Source of the DNA: JBCCXL01 sp039191605
GTDB taxonomy: Bacteria > Acidobacteriota > Thermoanaerobaculia > Multivoradales > JAHZIX01
NCBI GenBank assembly: GCA_039191605.1
Contig: JBCCXL010000005.1
Span: 62,001 to 126,000, forward strand
Direction of reading: 5' to 3'
DNA: 64,000 bases
Below the pieces are notes generated by a model. That model worked only from the letters and a program-made list of their open reading frames with translations, ran no database searches and was not told the origin of the DNA. A program made the position numbers and the translations under genes. Shown here one piece after another: positions 1 through 8,798 of this stretch. Each line of letters starts with the position of its first letter. Within the stretch, counting starts at the first letter, position 1.

Positions 1-224
1 GCCGGATCAACATCGGCAGCCGGGCGACGATCCGGCCCCATCTCCTGCCCGTCCCGCCATCGGGCAATGAAGTCTTTCTCGAGCCTCTCTTCATCCCCCC
101 ATCGAAGCTCTCGGAGTCGCTGAGCAAACTCTTCGGTGCTCACCGAGCCGTCGAGGGAGCATCCGGTCGCGGCATCAATTCCCGGAAAGACGATGGTCGA
201 AGCAGACGAGGCACGGGATCTCAT
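1..224 (-). CDS. Hypothetical protein, 3' end cut by window edge
   Basis: An open frame runs from an ATG at 224 to the window edge without a stop (74 codons visible). The start is supported by AGAGGA eight bases upstream. The visible protein begins MRSRASSASTIVFPGIDAA and continues with charged, helix-like sequence (EEFAQRLRELRWGDEERLEK). I see no signal peptide, membrane segment or known motif. A longer frame on the same strand (175-444) overlaps its 5' end in another register and looks non-coding. It lies downstream of the SatD-family gene but beyond that gene's terminator, so it is probably a separate unit. Function unknown. Confidence 0.55.
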   Translation of the reverse strand, partial: MRSRASSASTIVFPGIDAATGCSLDGSVSTEEFAQRLRELRWGDEERLEKDFIARWRDGQEMGPDRRPAADVDP

Positions 225-404
225 GGAGGGATTCCTCTGAAATCGAAGGCAAATGTCGATGTTCCAGCACAGCGACGGAACTGAAGGAATTGACCCCGGC
301 CTGATCACCAAAGTTCGACGAGGCTATCGATTCGGCCGGGCGAAGCAAGCAGCTGGCTGAATCGAGCGATCCTGACTCGAGGATCCACGGGACCGAAACG
401 ACGA

Positions 405-438
405 AAAGCCCGCGAACCGGAATCGGTTCACGGGCTTT
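405..438 (-). terminator. Intrinsic terminator of the SatD-family gene
   Basis: A 15-bp stem (405-419 with 424-438, a single C/A mismatch) closes a four-base loop. On the minus strand the stem is GC-rich and ends in CTTTTCG, giving a short T-run. It sits 45 bases after the stop codon of the SatD-family gene at 484. Confidence 0.8.
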
Positions 439-483
439 CATCATTCTCCCCAGAGTCGGGAGAGCTCTCTGGTGGCGAGTTGC

Positions 484-1158
484 TTAAGCGCTGACTCGCT
501 TACCCTCCATCGCGCCGCCGATAGTGCCGTTGTTGCGATCCACCAGCTCCAGCAGGTGGCGGATGGCCACTTCGCTCTGGTCGATGAGCTCCCACTTGGT
601 GGCGATGAGGGAGTGGGAGATCTGCTGCTGGGAGCGGCCGAGGGCCTCGGCGACTTTCAGCTGGTTGCGCTCGACCTGGTAGAGGCGCACGATCTCGCGC
701 TGCAGCTTGGTCATCTCGCTCCAGCGCCACTGCAGCAGGTTGACCAGCACTTCCGCCGGCTCGTTGAGATCCTTCTGGCCGCTGGAGAGGGCGAAGGTGG
801 TGCGGGAGCGCTTGAGCAGGGTCATGCGCTCGCGGGCGCGGTAGAAGGCGGGACCGTCCATCACTCCGGCGCGGCCGCTGTCGAGGCCGGCGGTGAGCTC
901 GTCGTAGACCACCACCGAGCGGAAGCGCACCGGATGCAGGTTGCGCTCGAGCTCCGAGAGGGCCGAGTAGAGGCCGTGGATGGAGGTGAAGACGGCGGCC
1001 ATCTCGTCGCCCCGGGTGATCTCCAGGGGCGCGAAGAGGTCGGCCTGATGCCGCTCGTTGATGTGCTCCACGGCACTCTGCATGGAGTCGGTGAGGGCAG
1101 CCCGATCCCGGTGACGGGAGGACCCCATGATGTCGGCTAGCAGCACGTAGAATTTCAT
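484..1158 (-). CDS. SatD family protein
   Basis: The 224-residue protein starts MKFYVLLADIMGSSR and carries conserved-looking blocks ITRGDEMAAVF and RFRSVVVYDEL typical of the SatD family (named after an acid-tolerance gene of streptococci; biochemical role not established). Residues about 155-185 (LKVAEALGRSQQQISHSL) look like a helix-turn-helix of the sigma-region-4 type, which suggests a DNA-linked or regulatory role. The gene stands alone: a terminator follows it and 281 bases with no convincing gene separate it from the efflux operon. That gap holds a small hairpin at 1183-1201 (TATCGCC/GGCGATA) in the presumed 5' leader. The Shine-Dalgarno sequence is weak. Confidence 0.75.
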   Translation of the reverse strand: MKFYVLLADIMGSSRHRDRAALTDSMQSAVEHINERHQADLFAPLEITRGDEMAAVFTSIHGLYSALSELERNLHPVRFRSVVVYDELTAGLDSGRAGVMDGPAFYRARERMTLLKRSRTTFALSSGQKDLNEPAEVLVNLLQWRWSEMTKLQREIVRLYQVERNQLKVAEALGRSQQQISHSLIATKWELIDQSEVAIRHLLELVDRNNGTIGGAMEGKRVSA

Positions 1159-1439
1159 CGTCTGTTCAGTCTCACGGCTAGCTATCGCCTTCGCGGCGAT
1201 ATCGGGAAGAACTTCTTCAGATCTCCGTCGCCGTCAACGCTAACGGGGGGGCCGTCGGGGCGAGGGCGCGGTTCCTCGGCGCCTCAGCGGCGCTCGGTGG
1301 AGAACTGTATGGCAAAACACTCAATCACAAGAATTGTAGTCAAGGCTCAGGGAGAGTGGCAAATCTTCGGCGATTTCTGCCCCGATTTCATCCTTCTTGG
1401 GACTTTCTTCTCAAATCACCGTCCTCAAGATCGTCGTCC

Positions 1440-4400
1440 TCAGGTTGCCGCCGAAGGTTCTCCCGGCGGATCCACCGCGATGGCAGCCGCCGTTCGATTC
1501 TCCGTCTCGGCGGCCGGCAGGGAAGATTGAGCCTCATGAATCGAGGGATCTTCGTAGGCGCTGGCGTCTTCTTCCCCCTGAGGCCCCGGCCGCTGCCCGC
1601 GGCGCTCCCGTAGCTGCAGCACCAGGTCGTAGAGCACCGGCACCACCACCAAGGTGAGGAAAGTGGCGAAGGCGAGACCGAAGATCACCGCCACCGCCAT
1701 GCTCGACCACCACTGACTGCTCTCGCCGCCGGTCACCAGGGCGAGGTTGCGGAAGTCGATTTCGATGCCGGTGGACAGGGGAATCAGGCCGAGGATGGTG
1801 GTGATGGCGGTGAGCAGCACCGGCCGGAAGCGGCGAGTGCCGGTGAGCAGCACCAGCTCGCGGCGGGAGAGCTCTCCCTTGGCCCACTGCTGCTCACCGT
1901 AATCCAGCAGCACGATGGCGTTGTTGACCACGATACCGCCGAGGGAGATCACCCCCAATCCGGTCATGATGATGCCGAAGGGCTGAGCGGTGACGATCAG
2001 GCCGATGATGACCCCCACCATCGACATCAGAACCGACGAGAGGATGATCAGGGGGATGACCAGGGAATCGAATTTGGTCACCATCAACACCAGCACCAGC
2101 AGCAGGCCGTAGCCGAAGGCCTTGAGCAAGAAGGCCTTGGATTCTTCCTCGTCCTCGCTCTGGCCGGCGAAGGAAAGGCTATAGCCCGGCGGCAGGAGAT
2201 CCGGACGCGCCTCCAGGCGCTTGCGAGCCTCCTGACGCACCGGATCCGCCAGCTGCGGCCGCGCCACCTTGCCGCTCACCGTCACCACTCGCTTGCGCTC
2301 CTTGTGGATGATCATGGTGAGGGCCTGGGAGCGCTCCAGCTGGGCGACCTCGGCGAGGGGAATGCGAACCCCGTCCTCGTTGACCACCGTGAGCTGCCCG
2401 AGGTCCTCCAGGGAGGTGCGAGCACCCTCGGCGAGGCGCACCACAACGTCCGCCTCGTCGTCACCCCAGCGGTAGATGGAGGCCTCGGTGCCGTTGATAG
2501 CGGTGCGCACGGCGCGGGCGATCTGCTCCATGTTGAGGCCGCGGCGAGCCGCGGCGGTGCGGTCCACCAATACCCTCACCTCCGGCCGCGCCAAATCAAA
2601 GTCAGAGTCGATGGTCACCAGGCCGGGAATATCCCCGAGGAGCTGGGTCATCTCTTCGGCGATCCCGCCGAGGGTCTCGAAGTCCTCGCCGCGGACCTCG
2701 ACGCTCAGGGGGTCGCCCACCGGCGGTCCGTCCTGAGGCCGGTCCACAAAGATCTTCACCCCAGGGCCGGAGCGAGCCAGCTCGCGGGCTCGATCCAGGG
2801 TGAGATAAGAATTTTGGTCCCGCTCGTCGCGCTTGACCAGGTCGACGATCACCCGGCCGCGGGTCGGATTGCCGCCTCCGTTGTTGCCGAGGCCGAGCTC
2901 GTCCTGCTGACTGCCGGACCCAGAAGCCGCCGCCAGCACCTTGATATCCGGCAGCTCCCGCAGGATCTCTTCGAAGCGCCGGATCTGGCGATCCGTCACT
3001 TCCAGCTGGGTTCCCGGCGGGGTCTCCACGTCGACGAAGATGCGCTCCGGCTCGGTCTCCGGAAAGAACTCGACCCCGGTATTCAGGGCCGTGGCGTAGG
3101 CCCCTACCAGAGTGACGAAGAGAGCCAGGGTGCCGCCGATCACCAGCAGTCGATGATCCAGGGCGAATCCCAGCACCCGCTCGTAGCGGGAGACGAAGCG
3201 CTCGCCGAGGCCCCGCAGCACCCGCTCGCGGCGGGAATCCCGCTGCTCCGCGGTCTTCACCCGCATGAAGCGGGAGCAGATCACCGGGTTGATGGTGAAG
3301 GCCACCAGCAGCGAAGCGAGGAGCACCCAGGAGACCGTCTTCGGCAAGTAGCTCATGAAGTCGCCGACGATGCCCGGCCAGAAGAGCAGCGGCGAGAAGG
3401 CCGCCACGGTGGTGAAGGTAGACACCACGATGGCCGCCCCCACCTCGCGAGTGGCGATGGAGGCCGCTCGCAGATGGCTCTCGCCCTCTTCCATATGGCG
3501 GTAGATGTTTTCGATCACCACCACCGCGTTGTCCACCAACATGCCCACCGCCAGCACCAGCGAGAAGAGCACCACCACGTTGAGGGTGATCCCCAGCAGC
3601 TGTAGCACGTTGAAGGCCAGCAGCATGGAGAAGGGGATCGCCAGGCCGACAAAGATGGCGTTGCGCAGGCCGAGCACAAACATCAGCACCAGCACCACCA
3701 GCAGCAGGCCGGAGAGAATGTTGTTCTCCAGGTCCGAGACCATGCGCCGAATCTCGTCGCTCTGATCCGCCAGCAGAGTGGCGTCCACCCCTTCCGGCCA
3801 CAGAGCCCGCTGCTCCTCCACCAGCTGGTGCACCGCGTCCGCCACCTCGATGATGTTGGCGCCGACCCGCTTCTGCACCGAGAGGGAGACCGACTCGCGG
3901 CCGTCGATGCGCGAATAGGAGAGTCGATCCTCAAAGCCGAAGGTCACCGTGGCGACGTCGCGGATGAAGATCGGCTGCCCGTCCGGCGCTTCGATCACGA
4001 AGTCGCCGATATCGGTGGGGTTATCTACCTCTCCGGGCACCCGCACCGCGTAGGTCATCTCGCCGGTATCCAGCTGCCCTCCGGGAATCGAGACGTTCTC
4101 CCGCGCCACCGCCGAGAGCACGTCCTCCAGGGAGAGGCCATAGAGGTAGAGCTTGTAGGGATCCACCTCCACCCGCACCTGGCGATCCACTCCGCCCACC
4201 AGCCGTGCCCGGAGCACCCCCGGCATCGCCTCGATCTCGTCCTGAAGATCCTCCGCCAGCTGCTTGAGTCGCACCTGCCCAACGTCACCGTAGAGGTTGA
4301 CCTGCACCACCGGGATGTCGGAGAAGTTCACCTCCTGGAAGATCGGATCTTCCGCCTCTTCCGGGAAGTCCGGCTCCGCCAGCTCTACGCGATCGCGCAC

Positions 4401-4721
4401 CTTCTGCAGGGCGTCGTCGATGTCGGTGCCGGCGACGAATTCCACCGTCACCGAGGAAGCGCCCTCCAGCGAGTAGGAGAGCAGGGATTTGAGATTCGCT
4501 ACCCCCTGCAGCTCCCGCTCCAGGGGATTGGTGATCTGGGCCTCCACGTCCAGCGGCGAGGCGCCGGGATAGGGCACCAGCACGATGATCACCGGCAGCT
4601 CGACGTCGGGATTGTTCTCCCGAGGCAGGGAGCTATAGGCCACCAGACCGGTGACCACCACCACCGCGGTGAGGAAGAAGACCGCGACTCGGTGTCTTAA
4701 GGCGGTATCGACGAGACTCAC
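1440..4721 (-). CDS. Efflux RND transporter permease subunit (AcrB/NFE-like)
   Basis: This 1093-residue inner-membrane pump has the full RND layout: a first helix near residue 12-30, a large periplasmic loop, helices 2-6 (about 335-540), a second periplasmic loop (about 560-850) and helices 8-12. The transmembrane-4 motif reads GMLVDNAVVVIENIYR and transmembrane 10 reads VVNNAIVLLDY. The AcrB aspartate pair is therefore Asp-Asn, and the transmembrane-10 lysine position appears to be Asn, as in the nodulation/NFE-type branch. With the adaptor and TolC-like protein encoded just upstream it should form a tripartite drug or lipophile exporter driven by the proton gradient. The start is GTG, overlapping the adaptor stop in a GTGA. 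The C-terminal 50 residues are hydrophilic. Confidence 0.92.
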   Translation of the reverse strand: MSLVDTALRHRVAVFFLTAVVVVTGLVAYSSLPRENNPDVELPVIIVLVPYPGASPLDVEAQITNPLERELQGVANLKSLLSYSLEGASSVTVEFVAGTDIDDALQKVRDRVELAEPDFPEEAEDPIFQEVNFSDIPVVQVNLYGDVGQVRLKQLAEDLQDEIEAMPGVLRARLVGGVDRQVRVEVDPYKLYLYGLSLEDVLSAVARENVSIPGGQLDTGEMTYAVRVPGEVDNPTDIGDFVIEAPDGQPIFIRDVATVTFGFEDRLSYSRIDGRESVSLSVQKRVGANIIEVADAVHQLVEEQRALWPEGVDATLLADQSDEIRRMVSDLENNILSGLLLVVLVLMFVLGLRNAIFVGLAIPFSMLLAFNVLQLLGITLNVVVLFSLVLAVGMLVDNAVVVIENIYRHMEEGESHLRAASIATREVGAAIVVSTFTTVAAFSPLLFWPGIVGDFMSYLPKTVSWVLLASLLVAFTINPVICSRFMRVKTAEQRDSRRERVLRGLGERFVSRYERVLGFALDHRLLVIGGTLALFVTLVGAYATALNTGVEFFPETEPERIFVDVETPPGTQLEVTDRQIRRFEEILRELPDIKVLAAASGSGSQQDELGLGNNGGGNPTRGRVIVDLVKRDERDQNSYLTLDRARELARSGPGVKIFVDRPQDGPPVGDPLSVEVRGEDFETLGGIAEEMTQLLGDIPGLVTIDSDFDLARPEVRVLVDRTAAARRGLNMEQIARAVRTAINGTEASIYRWGDDEADVVVRLAEGARTSLEDLGQLTVVNEDGVRIPLAEVAQLERSQALTMIIHKERKRVVTVSGKVARPQLADPVRQEARKRLEARPDLLPPGYSLSFAGQSEDEEESKAFLLKAFGYGLLLVLVLMVTKFDSLVIPLIILSSVLMSMVGVIIGLIVTAQPFGIIMTGLGVISLGGIVVNNAIVLLDYGEQQWAKGELSRRELVLLTGTRRFRPVLLTAITTILGLIPLSTGIEIDFRNLALVTGGESSQWWSSMAVAVIFGLAFATFLTLVVVPVLYDLVLQLRERRGQRPGPQGEEDASAYEDPSIHEAQSSLPAAETENRTAAAIAVDPPGEPSAAT

Positions 4722-5884
4722 GGCAGGCCTCCTTCTCCATTCCCTTCTCCACTTACTGGAGCCTCACGAACCGCCTGTCCCTCGCCGAGGGCGTCCTGCC
4801 CCCGCACCACCACCCGCTGACCGGGCTCCAGGCCCTCCAGCACGACGGTCTCACCGTCCACCGTCGGCCCCAGGGTCAGCTCCCGGCGCCTCGCCCGCAG
4901 CTCCCCCTGCTCCTCCACCACGATGAACACCGCCTGGCGGCCGCCGAGGTCGATCAGCGCCTCCTGGGGTACCAGCAGCGCTTCTGGAAGCACCCGTCGC
5001 TGTACCGACATCAGGGCGATCATCCCCGGCTTCAGGCGACCGTCGGCGTTGGGGATCTCCGCCTCCGCCACCAGCGTGCGGGCGTCGCGGTCGAGCTCGG
5101 CGCCGAGTCGGGTGATACTGCCCTCGAAGGAGCCCAGCCCACCTTCCACCAACAGCGTCACCGGCGTGCCTTCCTCGAGGTAGGACACGTCCGAGGCCGG
5201 CACCGGGGCCCGCGCCTTGAGCACCGAAGCGTCGAGGATCGCCACCATCGGCTGACCGGGGGTAACGTAATCCCCCACCTCCACCAGACGCTCCGCCACG
5301 CGGCCAGGCCAAGGGGCCCGCAGCCGGCTCTTGTTCAGCTCCAGGCGAACGCTGTCCAGGCGAGCCTGCCCGACATCGCGATCGGTCACCGCATCCAGCA
5401 GCTGCTGCTCGGTGATCGACCGGCGCTCGAAGAGATTGTTCGCCCGCTCGAAGCGCTTCAGGTTGCGGGCAGCCACCGCTTCCGCCTCCACCACCGCCTG
5501 CTGCAGCGCGCGGCTGTCCACCGACGCCAGAACCTGGCCTCGGCCCACCGCGTCTCCCAGCTCCACCGTCAGCCGCTCCACCACCCCCGGCACCTCTGCC
5601 GCCAGGGTAGCGCGGCGCCGCGGCAGCAGGTCCGCCGGCAGCGAGGCGCGATCCACCACCGGCCGCGGCTCCAGCACCCGGGTCCGCACTTCCAGCTGGC
5701 GAGCCGCGTCCTGCTCCGCCGCTGACGGGCCGGCCTCAGTAGATTCCGAGGAGTTCTGCGAGCCTGCCCCACCGCAGGCCAGCGGCAGGCAGAGGGCGAC
5801 GAAAATCAGCCCTACAAAAGCCATTCTCCGGGCCCCCGAGGGGCTGGAGAGAGTTGCGAGAGGGTTCGAGAATTCAGGACTCAT
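4718..5884 (-). CDS. Efflux RND periplasmic adaptor (membrane fusion protein)
   Basis: The 388-residue protein has a hydrophobic N-terminal segment ending LPLACGG, a lipobox that predicts lipid anchoring at the Cys near residue 37. A split biotinyl-lipoyl domain (LAAEVPGVVERLTVELGD with GRVAERLVEVGDYVTPGQ) flanks a short alpha-hairpin, followed by beta-barrel and membrane-proximal domains. This is the order of HlyD/AcrA-type adaptors that bridge the RND pump and the outer-membrane channel. It overlaps the TolC-like gene upstream (ATGA) and the pump gene downstream (GTGA), so translation is probably coupled. An internal Met at about residue 21 (MAFVGLIF) would give a more standard signal peptide and is an alternative start. 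Confidence 0.9.
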   Translation of the reverse strand: MSPEFSNPLATLSSPSGARRMAFVGLIFVALCLPLACGGAGSQNSSESTEAGPSAAEQDAARQLEVRTRVLEPRPVVDRASLPADLLPRRRATLAAEVPGVVERLTVELGDAVGRGQVLASVDSRALQQAVVEAEAVAARNLKRFERANNLFERRSITEQQLLDAVTDRDVGQARLDSVRLELNKSRLRAPWPGRVAERLVEVGDYVTPGQPMVAILDASVLKARAPVPASDVSYLEEGTPVTLLVEGGLGSFEGSITRLGAELDRDARTLVAEAEIPNADGRLKPGMIALMSVQRRVLPEALLVPQEALIDLGGRQAVFIVVEEQGELRARRRELTLGPTVDGETVVLEGLEPGQRVVVRGQDALGEGQAVREAPVSGEGNGEGGLP

Positions 5885-7854
5885 GAGGACTCCTCAAGCC
5901 ACTGCGCCGAGGCCTCTTCTGCAGAGGGCCCTTCGGCGAAGAGCGAACCGGCAGATAGCAGGCCGGCGGAAGACGGATCAAAGAAAGAGGAAACAAGATC
6001 GTGGGTGTCCGAATCGGACGAGGTGGAAGACCCAGAGCCAACCTCGAGGCCAGCCTCTGGGCCAACCGCGGGAGCAATCTCGGGATTGGAGCCGCGAGTC
6101 TCGGTGTCAACCAAGCCCGGGTCGCCGATGCTGGCGTCCACCTCGCCGCCCTCTCCCGGCTCCGCCGCTGACTCCACTGCTGACTCCGCTTCTGACTCCA
6201 CTACCGGCTCTGCCGGGGCTGCCCCCAGCTGCAGCCAGGGCGCCAGCAGCGAATCCACCAGCGGGCTCTGGGGGAAGCCCGGAAGCTCCGGGGCAGCCGG
6301 TGCTGGAGTCGGGGTGGTGGCGCGCCAATGGGGCCACGGCAGCCATCCGGCGGCCCGGCGCAGGCGCGCCTGCTCGATTCGAGCTTCGTAGTAGGCGCGA
6401 CTAGCCTCCAGCTCGGCCTCGGTGGCCTCTTCCTGGGCATCCAGCCACTCGCTCTGCAAAACCACCCCTTCTCGATAGCTCTCTTCCGCCACCCGGGATG
6501 CCTCATCGGCGGCGGCGGCCACCGTCTGCTGGGCCAGCCAGCGAGCGCGGGCAGCGGCGAAGGAGGCGCTGCGGCTTTCGATCTCCAGAATCACCTGGCG
6601 AATCACGTCCTGGCGGCGAAGGTTGAGCTGTCGCCGCTGGCTCTCCAAACGCTGGGCCTGCCCCTTGCGACGGCCACCGTCGAAGAGATCCCAGGTCACC
6701 TCCAGGGTAACGCTCCAATCCTGGAAGAGAGTGTCGGTGAGATCCTCCGCCAGGCGAGCGCTGCGGCCGTAGCTGCCGTTGAGGTCCAGCCGCGGCCGAG
6801 CATCGGCCTCCAACACCGCCAGCTGCTCCACCAGAGAAGAAGCCCGATAGCCGAGATCCCGCAGCTCCGGGCGCAGGTCCCGAGCCGCTTCCGCCAGGCG
6901 GATCACCGAGGGCGCCGTGGACAGAGGGCCGCGAGCTTCCGGAGCCAGAGGCACCGGCTGATCCGGCGCCAGCGCCAACACTCGGCGCAGGCTGCTCGCC
7001 GCCACCTCGAGATCCCCCTGGGCCTGGGCGACGTCCGGCGCCAGCTCCGCTTCGGCGGCCTGGGCCCGCAGCAGCTCCAGGCGAGTGGCGTCACCGAACT
7101 CGTAGCGCGCCTCCACCACCTCCAGAGCTTGCCGTCGCACCCGCCCCTGAAGCTCCAGGATGTCCAGCTCCGCCTGCGCCGCCCGCAGCTGCCAATAGCC
7201 TTCCGCCGCCGCCAGGGCGGTATCTAGCCGCAGGGTCTCGATCTGCTCCTCCGTAGAGCCCGCCTCCGCCAGCGCTCCCCGGCGAGTCGCGGAGGTCTTA
7301 CCCCAGGTAAAGAGGGGCTGATTCAGCTCCACCCCGAGGTAGTAGATCTTCGCCACCCCGGGCTCGAAGGAGCCGGACGGGAATTGCTGAACGAAGTCGT
7401 CGAAGTCGGGGCTGTTGAGAAAGGAAGGGTTGCGGGAGGCGTTCCAGCTGGAGCGCAGGGTCAGCTGAGGCAGAGCGTCCGCCAGTACCTCTCGAACCTG
7501 GGCCTGGACCTCGCCCCGGCGTTCCCGCTCTGCCAGAAGCGCCGAGTTGGCCGCCAAGGCCCGAGCTACCACCGCCGGTAGATCCCAACCGCCGTGGACC
7601 GAAGCCGGCGCTCCCGCGGCGGGGCTCTGCTCGAGCCCGACGGCCTGTTCTTCGGTCAAGCGACCTGCTTCACCGGGGGGAATGCTCTGGGCATCCCCCC
7701 GCTGGCTCTCCCCTTGCTGGGCGCCCCCTTGTTGAGCACCCAGCGGGGCAACGACACATGCGGCCAGCAGGGCCGCCAAAACCGTGCGCCGAGCAATGAC
7801 GACGGAGAAGCGGCGTACGCCCCCTCGTCTCGGGCTCGCGTCTTGAGAACTCAT
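5881..7854 (-). CDS. TolC family outer-membrane efflux protein
   Basis: From the ATG at 7854 the protein is 657 residues. It has a signal-peptide-like segment (about 20-40, ending APLGAQ) and two outer-membrane efflux (OEP) repeats rich in long amphipathic helices (about 85-490). It would form the trimeric channel of the tripartite pump. The open frame extends upstream to 8577, but that part lies over the TetR gene in another register. The ATG at 7854 overlaps the TetR stop as ATGA and directly precedes the signal peptide, so I chose it. An oddity is the roughly 140-residue C-terminal tail, which is acidic, rich in Glu, Ser, Ala and Pro, has no helix pattern of the barrel, and is far longer than in E. 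coli TolC. Confidence 0.88.
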   Translation of the reverse strand: MSSQDASPRRGGVRRFSVVIARRTVLAALLAACVVAPLGAQQGGAQQGESQRGDAQSIPPGEAGRLTEEQAVGLEQSPAAGAPASVHGGWDLPAVVARALAANSALLAERERRGEVQAQVREVLADALPQLTLRSSWNASRNPSFLNSPDFDDFVQQFPSGSFEPGVAKIYYLGVELNQPLFTWGKTSATRRGALAEAGSTEEQIETLRLDTALAAAEGYWQLRAAQAELDILELQGRVRRQALEVVEARYEFGDATRLELLRAQAAEAELAPDVAQAQGDLEVAASSLRRVLALAPDQPVPLAPEARGPLSTAPSVIRLAEAARDLRPELRDLGYRASSLVEQLAVLEADARPRLDLNGSYGRSARLAEDLTDTLFQDWSVTLEVTWDLFDGGRRKGQAQRLESQRRQLNLRRQDVIRQVILEIESRSASFAAARARWLAQQTVAAAADEASRVAEESYREGVVLQSEWLDAQEEATEAELEASRAYYEARIEQARLRRAAGWLPWPHWRATTPTPAPAAPELPGFPQSPLVDSLLAPWLQLGAAPAEPVVESEAESAVESAAEPGEGGEVDASIGDPGLVDTETRGSNPEIAPAVGPEAGLEVGSGSSTSSDSDTHDLVSSFFDPSSAGLLSAGSLFAEGPSAEEASAQWLEESS

Positions 7855-8564
7855 GCTCGATCTCCTGGGATAGCAGAGTCTCCGGTCGCGTCGGCTCCAC
7901 CATCCTCCCTCTGTAGATCTGCTGAAATGGGGTTTTCTGCGATGGGTTTCGTAGGCTCGATTCGAGCCGGCGCAAAGGCGCGCCACAGGGTCTTCCACAG
8001 GCCGTGGAGTCGCTCCTCCACCAGATACGAATCTGTGGTCTGAAAGATCACCGCCAGCAGCAGGCCGTCCACGATCACCCGCCACAGGAGGACATATTCC
8101 TCCGGAGGGCCAGGGGCGATCTCTCCGCTCTCGATCGCCTCCTGCATCAGACGAGTCAGGCGCTGGCTGTGCTCCTCCTTGTGCTCGTGCATCCGCTCCT
8201 GAACCCGGCGCCCTAAGTCCCCTCCCAGCTGGGTCGAGGCGAGGCGCACCAGGGCCACTTCGTGGGGCGAGTTGCGGGCGAAGGCGATGGCCGCTTCCAG
8301 ATGCTCCCGCAGCCGCGTCTCGAAAAGCCCGGGCTCGGTCAAAGCCGGCAGCGACGCCTCGGTCCACGCCTGGATGCAGTACTCCAACAGCTCCATCAGG
8401 AGCTCTTCCTTGGAGCTGAAGTGGTTGTACAGGCCGGGCTTCGAGAGCCCCGCCAGGCGGCCAATCTCGCTCATCGAGGTTCCGGCATAGCCCCGCAAGG
8501 CCATGCGCTCGAGGGCCGCGTCGAGGATCCGTTGACGAGTGCTCTGTTGTTCTGCAGGTGACAT
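7851..8564 (-). CDS. TetR/AcrR family transcriptional regulator
   Basis: The 237-residue protein has an N-terminal TetR helix-turn-helix (about residues 10-56; MSEIGRLAGLSKPGLYNHF and SSKEELLMELLEY). An all-helical ligand-binding and dimerisation region follows. It is the first gene of the efflux operon and overlaps the TolC-like gene by 4 nt. A perfect palindrome lies 34 bases upstream of its start, directly against the putative -10 box. The arrangement predicts an autorepressor that is released by a pump substrate and so switches on the whole cassette. Confidence 0.92.
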   Translation of the reverse strand: MSPAEQQSTRQRILDAALERMALRGYAGTSMSEIGRLAGLSKPGLYNHFSSKEELLMELLEYCIQAWTEASLPALTEPGLFETRLREHLEAAIAFARNSPHEVALVRLASTQLGGDLGRRVQERMHEHKEEHSQRLTRLMQEAIESGEIAPGPPEEYVLLWRVIVDGLLLAVIFQTTDSYLVEERLHGLWKTLWRAFAPARIEPTKPIAENPISADLQREDGGADATGDSAIPGDRA

Positions 8565-8597
8565 ACGTAGATTCCAAAACTCTGCGACGGCGAAATG

Positions 8598-8641
8598 ACC
8601 GACCGGTCGGTAATCTACGAAATCTATCCGCTGAAGGTCAA
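8598..8641 (-). promoter_or_regulatory. Promoter and TetR operator of the efflux operon
   Basis: On the minus strand a -35 box TTGACC (8636-8641) and a -10 box TAGATT (8612-8617) are 18 bp apart. Immediately downstream, at 8598-8611, lies ACCGACCGGTCGGT, a perfect 14-bp palindrome of the kind bound by many AcrR/TetR repressors. A repressor there would cover the transcription start. Promoter and repressor assignments are inference from sequence. Confidence 0.75.
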
Positions 8642-8798
8642 GATCTCGTCGACCTCAAAGCGGAAATTCTTCTCCGGTTCAACCTTGTGAGCTAGCCTGC
8701 GTACTATCAAAGCTCCCTGTCCTCCGAGGGGGCCACCCCACCACCGCTGCTATCCTCCGCAAGCTCTCCCCAACGATCTCACTCGAGAGGAATTCGCC

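Noticed and set aside
285..300. Short match to a conserved 16S rRNA word (GGAATTGAC)
   Set aside because: Only about nine bases agree and the flanks do not continue as rRNA. Chance resemblance.
175..444. An 89-codon minus-strand frame at the left edge
   Set aside because: Its start lies inside the terminator stem of the SatD-family gene, and it overlaps a better supported start with a ribosome site at 224.
472..1140. A 222-codon plus-strand frame opposite the SatD-family gene
   Set aside because: It mirrors the coding strand, has His/Gly/Leu-rich antisense-type composition and no motif. The minus-strand protein is clearly the real one.
2304..3605. A 433-codon plus-strand frame opposite the RND pump
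   Set aside because: Antisense shadow in high-GC DNA. The minus-strand RND motifs are unambiguous.
7855..8577. In-frame 5' extension of the TolC-like gene
   Set aside because: It lies over the TetR gene, lacks domain features, and the ATG at 7854 gives an overlap with the TetR stop plus a signal peptide.
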